A stretch of 13,091 nucleotides of DNA from Isohypsibius dastychi. Taxonomy: Eukaryota > Tardigrada > Eutardigrada > Parachela > Isohypsibiidae. A program made the translations under genes and the position numbers. The notes under the pieces were generated by a model. That model saw nothing but the letters and a program-made list of their open reading frames with translations. It was not told where the DNA came from and made no database searches. Shown one piece after another: positions 6,980 to 13,091 of the stretch. How positions within the stretch are numbered: the stretch's first letter is position 1; every line of letters begins with the position of its first letter. The stretch spans positions 1 to 13,091 of the forward strand of contig JAQIWT010001013.1 of assembly GCA_034696485.1 (NCBI GenBank), read 5' to 3'.

Positions 6980-8713
6980 TATTCTGTATCAAACTGCGAA
7001 ATGAATTAAAAAAAGCAAACCGTCGAACGAACTTTTCACGCCGTTTGTTTGAACAGACGCAGACGATCGAACCTCATGAACCAATAATACAGCAAACTAA
7101 ATCTTCCGGGTGCACCCTTCCTTATCCGAGAGTACATTGCGATATCGATATCGCTTAGAATCATTACCTGAATATCCAAACTTGATATTTGAATAGGCGG
7201 CAATGTGTTTGTAAGATGGACCGACTTTCAAGTACGCTTATTGATCAGACTTCCTTATCAGCAGCGTTCTGGTACAGGTTTCACAACAAATATTCTGCTT
7301 CAACTCTCTGATGAAGCAGTGGCGTCATCCTCTGAGTTTTCGACCAATGCGTGTGAACTCCTTAAATTGACGATTTGTTGACATCAGATTTCGGTCTGTT
7401 CAAGGGAAAGGTTGCGATCTGCTCGAGGGTTGGTTGGTTCACCAGGTTCTTGAGACCTCCATGTTTTAACTAGCAGCTTGTGCAATCAGCCAAGTCTGAT
7501 GACGTCTGACCACCCGCTTCGTTCGTGGACGAAAGTTGCCAGAAGAGTGAGGAAAAATTGATCTTTTAACCGAGAAGAGAGCTACAGTATATGGTCACTT
7601 GTATTCAACAAGTGTTAAGTGCTGACTAGCCGCCAACTTTCATCAAACGATTACGATTAAAATTTACGGTAATCCTGGGATCTTCCTAAAACTAGACCAA
7701 ATCCAGGAACAACGAGCTCGGTGTAGAGATTTAATTTCTCTGGGCGTTTCCGCCAGAAATCATGTCTTCCATTTGAAGACCACACCGACTCACGCGGATA
7801 AATGGATACAAAAAATCAAGTGCAAACACTCTGATAATAAAGGTCACAAAAATAACAGAGTACGGTACGCATGCGCCATTAGCGCAAAGTGGCCAAACAA
7901 AAACCAAACACAACCCAACAAAACATTTTCTATCAATTGGCAAACGATCAACGCATTTCGTCATCGCGCACAAATAATCTTCAGAACATATTTTTTTCAT
8001 TCAATAACATCAATTAACCATCAGAAAAAATTCATTAAGCAGCCTTGAAAAATCACAAAACGGTCCTTCCGTGCAAAAAATAACATTACATCACTGACTC
8101 ATGTAGCCAACATTTCAAAGACAAGAAATAGGAAACACTTTTCCGACATTCAAACAAAATAATCATCAACGGCTTTTCATATGAAACCTTCAATAATTAA
8201 ACAAATCAAGTTTCAGAACAATTTCTGAAGCCCATCTGGCGAATATTCCTTCACCATTCAAACAATCCCATGAAAAATTAAATTGCGTATTTCAATTCCA
8301 AATCAAAGACAATACCAATCACAAAATAGGCCAAACGGGCAAAATTAAGAAATCACCTAGGTTCACCCAGCTTTACAGCGTCATACACGCATTTATATGA
8401 TCAAAACTGATCGACATATATTTTCACATACTTAATCGCATATCAATCAAAATCCCGACATCAAATCACAATAATCTGAAGCCCTTTGCTTCGAAGTAAA
8501 AGATGAATAAATAGGTCACCACATTCTTATCCTCCTAAACAAGTATGCTGGAATCCGGCAGAATAAAGGAATTGTCTTCGTAGAAAAAGGAGGAAAAGAC
8601 AAAGGGGGAAAACATCTTCTGGGAACAAGTAACTGACATCTCCTTGGTATAATTATAAACATGTTGAGATAATGGATAAATGATAATCGAAATGCTTTCT
8701 CTCTCTCTGGTGC
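6980..8713. other. Long non-genic region between K2 and the Gag-like ORF
   Basis: No recognisable gene over 1.7 kb. The left part should include the K2 promoter, but no clear TATA box was seen there. A 16-bp palindrome with a DRE-like core is at 7139. From about 7790 to 8490 the top strand is A-rich and has clearly more C than G, with many short AC-rich words. Open frames here (for example 7773-8048) are side effects of this composition. No recombinase, reverse transcriptase or transposase motif was seen on either strand. Confidence 0.45.
7139..7154. promoter_or_regulatory. 16-bp palindrome with DRE-like core TATCGATA
   Basis: GCGATATCGATATCGC is a perfect palindrome. Its centre TATCGATA equals the Drosophila DREF recognition element found at many insect core promoters. 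It lies about 165 bases upstream of the K2 ATG, a suitable place for a TATA-less promoter. Function is inferred from the motif alone. Confidence 0.35.
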
Positions 8714-9889
8714 TCATTTGGATCCTGATGCTCCACTTGATTGGCAATTAATTCGCCCATGTCCATCCTGTTGACAGTTCTGACAAAAGTGTTCCCACGG
8801 GCAGTCACTCCGAATGCAACGGCTATTTGGGCTATTGTTAAAATCGAAGCAAGGCTTACGTGATTGCTGGCCATAACCAACAAAATTTTCGCCGACCATT
8901 TGCCGGTTTTGCGGGACATATTCCCGAGTGAAAGTCACAGATTTAGCGATGCTGGCAGCATTGAAAAACCTTGTTTCCAAAAAGGCACGAGCTTTAGGGT
9001 CATTCAGTAACATATTGTTCTGACTCGCATAGTTTCGGAACGCATAATCGAATTCAATAACCGACTTTGAGCTGAATTCAAGTTTCATTCCAAATAAATA
9101 ATCCATATATTGCAAATGCTCACATAATGCCTCCTTGGAGTTCCGCAAATTCAATAACTGGCAAGCAACAGTGGACATTCCAGACATGAACTCATCAAAA
9201 TAAAGGTCTAAAGCACCAATTTTCTCTCTCGGCTTGTCCATTTGACGCCGGATGAAAACAACATCATGCGGTCTTGGTAGATCTCGAGCAAAACGCGGAG
9301 CAGTTTTCATATTCTCATCAGTGACGGACCCTGAATTTGACTCACCAATTGAAGAAACAGAGCGATGTCGCTGTGAGGTGAATTGCATAGGGTCATGGGT
9401 AACTGGTCGCTTCCGTTCTTCTGGGACAACAATAACACTTGGCAATGGAGCGACGGGAATAAAAATAGCATTTCGGACGAACACGCGGTCTCTTAGAAGA
9501 GAAATACACTCCACCAGGTCGGATGGCTGCATGGCCTTTACATCGTTCACAGATTTGAATCCAGCCTCGGCTAACTCCTTGGCACTGGCATTGGAAATCC
9601 CGAACTCTTTCATCAACATCCGAATTACTGCCGAGTCACTCGGTGCTTGGATTTCAACCTCGATTTCATCCTCCTTCTCATCCTCCCAGTTGGCTTCATC
9701 CTGATGCGCATGAATATCCAGAAAGTCATCATCCATAGGAAGCTGGGCTTTGGAGACTGAATACAATAAATTGACGATTGTGTGCTTCTTAGCTCCTGTA
9801 GGTATCGCAATATTCTGAATGCGACAACGTTCTCGCAAAATACCAACGGAGAAATGTTCCGATGCGGCGATTCCAAGTCGGCTGCCGTC
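8714..9889 (-). CDS. Gag-like protein of a tyrosine-recombinase-type mobile element
   Basis: An uninterrupted frame of about 391 codons lies between a stop at 9890-9892 and the TGA at 8714-8716. A SAP-like domain is at its N-terminal end (LRERCRIQNIAIPTGAKKHT, about 9838-9779), then an acidic stretch, then a helical region whose YLFGMKLEF and IEFDYAFRNYA segments resemble Gag-like proteins next to tyrosine recombinases in DIRS-like and Ngaro-like elements. At the end are a CCCH finger (C-x10-C-x4-C-x3-H, 8851-8789) and a retroviral-type zinc knuckle (C-x2-C-x4-H-x4-C, 8785-8744). Such proteins are thought to bind element nucleic acid. The first ATG in frame is at 9736, inside the frame and after the SAP domain, so the true start is unresolved: an upstream exon or non-ATG initiation are options. 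No recombinase or reverse transcriptase follows. It may be a truncated element or a surviving host gene. Family placement is from memory of motif layout. Confidence 0.68.
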   Translation of the reverse strand, partial: DGSRLGIAASEHFSVGILRERCRIQNIAIPTGAKKHTIVNLLYSVSKAQLPMDDDFLDIHAHQDEANWEDEKEDEIEVEIQAPSDSAVIRMLMKEFGISNASAKELAEAGFKSVNDVKAMQPSDLVECISLLRDRVFVRNAIFIPVAPLPSVIVVPEERKRPVTHDPMQFTSQRHRSVSSIGESNSGSVTDENMKTAPRFARDLPRPHDVVFIRRQMDKPREKIGALDLYFDEFMSGMSTVACQLLNLRNSKEALCEHLQYMDYLFGMKLEFSSKSVIEFDYAFRNYASQNNMLLNDPKARAFLETRFFNAASIAKSVTFTREYVPQNRQMVGENFVGYGQQSRKPCFDFNNSPNSRCIRSDCPWEHFCQNCQQDGHGRINCQSSGASGSK

Positions 9890-9896
9890 TTATATA
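9889..9896 (-). promoter_or_regulatory. TATA box at the head of the Gag-like frame
   Basis: The minus strand reads TATATAAG, and its TAA is the stop that bounds the Gag-like frame. A start about 30 bases downstream would place the SAP-coding part in the leader, before the first ATG at 9736, which is hard to reconcile with a plain 5' UTR. Confidence 0.35.
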
Positions 9897-10099
9897 CGAT
9901 AAAGACAATGCAGCCATGAAGACAATGATCCCGAAGGCAGGGGCGGTCCGATCCGTCGATTATACGCAGATTTCGCCCTCTCTGTCGAAATCTTATCCAT
10001 TCACAGCAGTTTTCCGTATTCTGAATCCCCATAGACTAATAAAAAACATTGTTGTGGAAAGTATCCTTGATTTTTCTTTCCGCGTAGAGCATACACAAT

Positions 10100-10108
10100 A
10101 ATTTACAG
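10100..10108 (+). repeat. Left 9-bp direct repeat (candidate target-site duplication)
   Basis: AATTTACAG, identical to 10901-10909. The bases outside each copy differ, so the repeat is exactly nine. Each copy is eight bases from the shared terminal motif CGTGCTTT. Confidence 0.65.
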
Positions 10109-10120
10109 GGCACCCCGTGC

Positions 10121-10283
10121 TTTCGGAGTAGGATCTTTGGGAGTGCCATTTTCGGAGTGCCATTCTCGGAGTGACATTTTCGGAGTGAGAAGACTTTCGG
10201 AGTCCGAGGTCTCGGAGTGGGTGTTTTTCGGAGTGCCATTTTGGGAGTAAAGGAATTTTCGGAGTATGTACTTTTGGGAGTAA
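10121..10283 (+). repeat. Left arm: array of TTTCGGAGTGCCA-like repeats
   Basis: About 11 GGAGT words sit in variants of TTTCGGAGTGCCA and TTTTGGGAGT, spaced 8-25 bases apart with degenerate sequence between. The right arm carries the reverse complement of the same words. Confidence 0.8.
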
Positions 10284-10478
10284 TAACACGACGAAAACTT
10301 ATTGGTTGCGAAAAGACTTATGAGTTGATTTCCGGACCCCTAAAGTGTCTTTCAGATTCAGCTCAATTTTCTCACTCAGAAAACATACTTTTCACCACGG
10401 AGTGAAGACTTCCGGAGGAGGCCAGTTTCGCTTGGGGTGTGGATAGAATTCACATATATATTCCTGAAACCAAAACCC

Positions 10479-10499
10479 TACGGGGGCTCCGCCCCCGTA
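10479..10499. repeat. GC-rich hairpin 1 in the element core
   Basis: TACGGGGGC and GCCCCCGTA form a perfect 9-bp stem around a TCC loop. It lies in an unusually GC-rich tract (10479-10600) compared with the AT-rich surroundings. Confidence 0.8.
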
Positions 10500-10508
10500 A
10501 CCCCTGCA

Positions 10509-10525
10509 CGGGGGCTTCGCCCCCG
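10509..10525. repeat. GC-rich hairpin 2 in the element core
   Basis: CGGGGGC and GCCCCCG form a perfect 7-bp stem around a TTC loop, ten bases after hairpin 1. The two hairpins share the CGGGGGC stem core. Confidence 0.8.
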
Positions 10526-10734
10526 AGCCCCCACCCCCGAAACCCCCGGTGGAATCCAAACCCAGTGTATCCCCCGAACCTCCGGTCAGTCCCCAAGCAA
10601 AAAATACTTCCGCAAGCCCTCACTCCGTGGAAAATGTGTTAACAACCGTAGTAGTGTTTGAAGTAAGGTTTCTTATACGGTGAGTAACCGCATCTGCTTT
10701 ACGGCCCGTATTTAGCGGATCATGAGTTTTTTCC

Positions 10735-10893
10735 TCACTCCCAAAGCTCGGTGGTCAGACACCGAAAAGTGGGCACTCCGAAATATCTTACTCCCATTTT
10801 GGCACTCCGAAAGCTACGGACTCCCGGATGTCGGGACTCCCAAAGCTATACTCCGAAAATGGCCACTCCGAAAAAACGAGCTCCCAAAGCACG
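10735..10893 (-). repeat. Right arm: inverted copy of the GGAGT array
   Basis: About nine ACTCC/CTCCC words (for example GGCACTCCGAAA and GACTCCCAAAGC) are reverse complements of the left-arm words. The order of spacers is not conserved base for base, so the arms are related arrays, not one perfect inverted copy. Confidence 0.8.
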
Positions 10894-10900
10894 ATCCGCG

Positions 10901-10909
10901 AATTTACAG
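10901..10909 (+). repeat. Right 9-bp direct repeat (candidate target-site duplication)
   Basis: AATTTACAG, matching the left copy exactly and directly abutting the end of the foldback element. Confidence 0.65.
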
Positions 10910-10938
10910 CACGTGAATTGAGCACTCTGTTTCACTCC

Positions 10939-11052
10939 TCCGCAATCCAAAACCAGTTTTCCGCAATTCTCCGCCCGCAAAACCGCATTTCCGTTAATCC
11001 GCAATTCCGCAATTCCGCCCGCAGTTGAGAAAGTCCCGCAGTCCCGCCCCCA
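10939..11052. repeat. Degenerate CCGC-rich short repeat tract
   Basis: TCCGCAATTC and CCGCCCGCA-like words recur about ten times in little over 100 bases, beginning about 30 bases beyond the right direct repeat. The unit differs from the foldback arms, and no inverted partner was seen on the other side of the element. Confidence 0.6.
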
Positions 11053-11350
11053 AAACTCGCATTTTCAAAATAAGAAAAGTAACGTGAAATTGTTTACTGT
11101 ACAAGATATTGATAATTGCTACGGTTTCAACAAGAAACCGAACTGTAACTGTATAAACCAAAAAAATTGTTTTCTATTTCAAAAGCAGCATTTGATCAGA
11201 CATACATACGGAAGCACATATGAAAGGACACGGAAAACAGTGCTCGATTGTAAACATAACAATTTGTTGCGGTTTGTTAATATCACATGCAACCAAAAAT
11301 TGCTCATGCAACCCGCTCATTCTATTCACGATAACCGGAGGCTTTGTTAG

Positions 11351-11382
11351 TTGACAAGTTGACAGGTTGACCGCTGACAAGT
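11351..11382 (+). repeat. Degenerate 8-bp tandem repeat
   Basis: About four units of TTGACAAG (TTGACAAG, TTGACAGG, TTGACCGC, TGACAAG). A minor local expansion. Confidence 0.6.
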
Positions 11383-11500
11383 TACGAACCATTCCATCGA
11401 AATGTTGCCTTTGAGTTTTCTCGATCTCCAGAATGGAAGTATGCGTAACATATCTTAAATTTCGGGTTTCACACAAAATCACTCCAAAAGCTTCTCAACG

Positions 11501-11525
11501 TTAGATAGATTTGGGGTCTATCTAA
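11501..11525. repeat. Perfect hairpin, 9-bp stem
   Basis: TTAGATAGA and TCTATCTAA pair perfectly around a seven-base loop. It is the first of three neighbouring inverted repeats. Confidence 0.7.
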
Positions 11526-11551
11526 TGCAATTCATTTTACTGTGATTGCAT
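11525..11551. repeat. Inverted repeat, 7-bp stem
   Basis: ATGCAAT and ATTGCAT pair around a 13-base loop, sharing its first base with the preceding hairpin. Confidence 0.55.
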
Positions 11552-11574
11552 GAGTAAATCAAAAACCATACTTG

Positions 11575-11599
11575 GCAAAAAATGACCGTTATTTTTTGC
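11575..11599. repeat. Perfect hairpin, 9-bp A/T-rich stem
   Basis: GCAAAAAAT and ATTTTTTGC pair perfectly around the seven-base loop GACCGTT. Confidence 0.65.
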
Positions 11600-11769
11600 T
11601 GGTGACCTTGGGTTTTTTATCAATAACTACTTCCAGTTTGATTGTTGCAAAATTCGGCTCGATCCGATCCAACCAATTTTCAACCCCGATTGTTTGACCT
11701 ATAGCTCCAAATTTTAGGATGAGTATTGGCAAAAGTAACCTCGGTATCAAGCCTTAAGGCTTTCACCGC

Positions 11770-11811
11770 TATTCACCAGTCTCCAAGAAATATTCACCAG
11801 TCTCCAAGAAA
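11770..11811 (+). repeat. Perfect 21-bp tandem duplication
   Basis: Two identical, directly adjacent copies of a 21-base unit beginning TATTCACCAG and ending CTCCAAGAAA. Lack of divergence suggests a recent slippage or replication event. Confidence 0.95.
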
Positions 11812-12010
11812 TAATATGTAATAACGGTCAACAAATTTGCCGGCTACAGATGTCTTGTCGTTTAAAAACGACCGGCGGATTAACGAACAACATTGATCAA
11901 CCGAAACGCTGCCGTCATAACACCAGAACATGCGCACCAACTACGTCATGCTATTTTGAAGCTAACTGTAAGATAAACGATATCTTGGTGTACAATGGAG
12001 TGACTTCAAG

Positions 12011-12049
12011 TATAAGATAACAAACTGAACAAAACATTGCGGATCAGTG
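12011..12049 (+). promoter_or_regulatory. Core promoter of the three-repeat gene (TATA plus initiator)
   Basis: TATAAG at 12011-12016 is followed by TCAGTG at 12044-12049, close to the arthropod initiator TCAGT. The spacing from TATA to the initiator A is about 35 bases, slightly longer than ideal. The first ATG in the predicted transcript is at 12096, giving a leader of about 50 bases. Confidence 0.45.
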
Positions 12050-12095
12050 TCATACTGTTCAGGGGAATCGAGGACATTTCTACCAGACCGCAAAG

Positions 12096-13020
12096 ATGAT
12101 GGACGGAAATGTGTCGACAGATTTTCTCCCAAAATGCACAAAATCTGGTGGGACGTTCACAGTGTCACAATCGGAACGCTTCCCCGTGCTCGTACAGGTT
12201 CGACTGTCCCAATGAACATCGACATTCCTTACATAATTCTATTGCAGCGTGCGAATGAATGGTTGCCCCTGAACCCAGGATATAATATCCAAACTTGTGA
12301 AACGGTGACATTTGAAGCCAATTCAAACGGCACGATCACCAACCTAACCAGCGCAGACTACGTCAGTATGGGAGAACTCGCGAAAAACCATGTTCGAGAT
12401 CTTCGTCTATGGCTTCAACAAATTCCCAGTAAGCAACAATCACCTCCACAAATTGGGTACTTCAACGTGGTCCCAACTTTCGAAACAACCAAATTCAACA
12501 TGGAGACCTCACACCGTCTTGATACCCTGCTAGAAAGAACTAACAAGCTCCTCATAGAACAACCTCTTCAGGGCAAGATTTTGACCGTTGAGACGATCTG
12601 ACGGAAAAAGAATTGGCAAATCATCATTCTATCAGGATGCTCCGAGTCTGGTATCAAGCAGGACCCCCAGCTCATGAAACAATTGGGATGGAGGACTTTG
12701 TACCGAAGGTAACTGTTGAACAAAGTTCACCGAGGGATGCGCCAATGATTGAGTCTTTCACGGAAGTACTCGCGAAGGCGCTACAGTGGATGCAAGGGGA
12801 ACCAAACACAACTGAATTGCGGAACGTTCAAACTTTGTGGTTTCGGAAAACTCGACAGAAGCTGGATGGAATAGATCGTGTCTTGGATACGGATTATGAT
12901 ACACTAAAGAGCCATCACTTTGATATCGTCCCATTGGAATCTTACTATGTCCGATTCTTGCGCTTGTATTACGTCATCCGATCCAACGAGTCAAAACATG
13001 TGGAGTTCGGTAATCACTGA
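12096..13020 (+). CDS. Three-repeat protein of unknown function, with a frame break
   Basis: I do not recognise this gene. Exon 1 (12096-12197) starts at a double ATG. A 50-bp phase-0 intron (12198-12247, CAG|GTTCGA to TTCTATTGCAG) leads to exon 2. Three diverged copies of one domain are visible. Copy 1 reads RFPVLVQRANEWLPLNP, then CETVTF, then LRLWLQ and IGYFNVVP. Copy 2 reads RLDTLLERTNKLLIEQP, then LTVET, then MLRVWYQAGPP and IGMEDFVP. Copy 3 reads FTEVLAKALQWMQGEP, then FLRLYYV, and ends early at TGA 13020. Copy 2 changes frame near 12592: the exon 2 frame stops at 12599-12601, while the frame from 12592 carries its remainder. A one-base deletion, a sequence error or an unseen intron could explain this; the first would make it a pseudogene. 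Allowing for the shift it has about 291 residues. No signal peptide or membrane segment is seen. Confidence 0.6.
12198..12247 (+). other. 50-bp intron of the three-repeat gene
   Basis: Donor CAG|GTTCGA, pyrimidine-rich acceptor ATTCTATTGCAG|CGT, phase 0. Splicing completes repeat copy 1 across the junction (VLVQ|RANEW), which lines up with copy 2 LLERTNKL. An unspliced alternative starting at ATG 12134 stays open but lacks the first part of copy 1. Confidence 0.6.
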
Positions 13021-13091
13021 CGGGCGAGGGGTCCAGACTTCTCGGGGGTGGGGTCCGGCACGACCAAGCGGGCACGTTACCATGCGGGGCT
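13021..13091. other. GC-rich tail at the window edge
   Basis: The last 71 bases are markedly GC-rich with G runs (CTCGGGGGTGGGGTCC), unlike the gene before them. No AATAAA for the preceding gene is seen before the window ends. It could be the start of another repeat like the GC-rich core at 10479. Confidence 0.35.

Larger units (their letters stand above)
10109..10900. mobile_element. Foldback-type (possibly Mutator-like) non-coding element
   Basis: This 792-bp element is bounded by exact 9-bp direct repeats. Its two arms are inverted relative to each other: the left arm carries about 11 GGAGT/GGGAGT words, the right arm about 9 ACTCC/CTCCC words. The outermost shared motif, CGTGCTTT, lies eight bases inside each end. 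The core holds two perfect GC-rich hairpins and no credible ORF. Arms built from short tandem repeats plus a 9-bp duplication match the Drosophila FB foldback plan; 9-bp duplications are also typical of Mutator-like elements. It encodes no transposase and would depend on one elsewhere. Arm divergence suggests it is not a very recent insertion. Confidence 0.65.
11070..12010. other. Non-genic region, no gene recognised
   Basis: AT-rich sequence with no recognisable gene. The open frames at 11084-11350 (+) and 11174-11482 (-) have no usable start or family motif. The stretch does hold small tandem repeats and three neighbouring hairpins, listed separately. Its right end should include the upstream region of the three-repeat gene. 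Confidence 0.45.

Noticed and set aside
7731-8048. Open frames of about 90 codons on both strands
   Set aside because: They arise in AC-rich sequence lacking stops, and have no motifs, credible starts or splice partners.
9252-9704. 150-codon plus-strand frame
   Set aside because: It is antisense to the Gag-like frame, which has domain motifs; the plus frame has none.
10121-10893. CRISPR-like array
   Set aside because: Repeat words are short and degenerate, spacers vary in length, the second half is inverted, and the setting is eukaryotic.
9993-10916. Several 60-100 codon frames through the GGAGT arrays and the GC-rich core
   Set aside because: They are translations of short repeats (Ser, Pro, Arg, Lys rich) in a non-coding element.
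12134-12601. Single-exon 155-residue protein from ATG 12134
   Set aside because: It stays open but reads through a likely intron and lacks the first part of repeat copy 1, which the spliced model restores.
12429-12635. Intron from the strong donor GTAAGC at 12429 to the CAG at 12633
   Set aside because: The phases do not join into the downstream frame, and it would remove most of repeat copy 2.

Overview
The window looks like nuclear DNA of a small-genome animal, most likely an arthropod. Genes carry very short GT-AG introns (50-62 bp), TATA-type promoters and AATAAA poly(A) signals, and they encode metazoan families: a vitelline membrane outer layer protein I (VMO-I) and MAP3K-like kinases. 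A springtail or crustacean would fit, but nothing seen here fixes the species. All gene models are read from sequence only and splice sites are inferred from frame continuity.

Layout. 1-830: no gene recognised. 831-1310 (+): TATA box, a secreted 88-residue peptide with six mirror-symmetric cysteines, and a poly(A) signal. 1311-2093: no gene. 2094-3139 (-): MAP3K-like kinase K1, two exons. 3601-4289 (-): VMO-I, two exons and three sequence modules. 5186-5660 (-): decayed kinase relic. 5902-6973 (-): kinase K2, two exons with the same intron position as K1. The three kinase copies in one orientation form a local birth-and-death cluster.

6980-8713 holds no recognisable gene; it has a DRE-like palindrome near its left end and a C-rich, G-poor top strand further right. 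8714-9889 (-) is a Gag-like ORF (SAP domain, Gag-type helical region, CCCH finger, CCHC knuckle) of the kind carried by tyrosine-recombinase transposable elements. No recombinase or reverse transcriptase is visible beside it.

10109-10900 is a compact foldback-type mobile element: two inverted arrays of GGAGT-containing short repeats around a core with GC-rich hairpins, flanked by an exact 9-bp direct repeat (AATTTACAG). A CCGC-rich repeat tract follows. 11070-12010 is non-genic, with small hairpins and short tandem repeats.

12096-13020 (+) is a gene of unknown function preceded by TATA and initiator-like motifs. It encodes three diverged copies of one domain; the first copy spans a 50-bp intron and the second is interrupted by a one-base frame break near 12592. 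I do not recognise this family, and it is the most likely place for something undescribed. Apart from the kinase cluster, the genes show no evident functional linkage.
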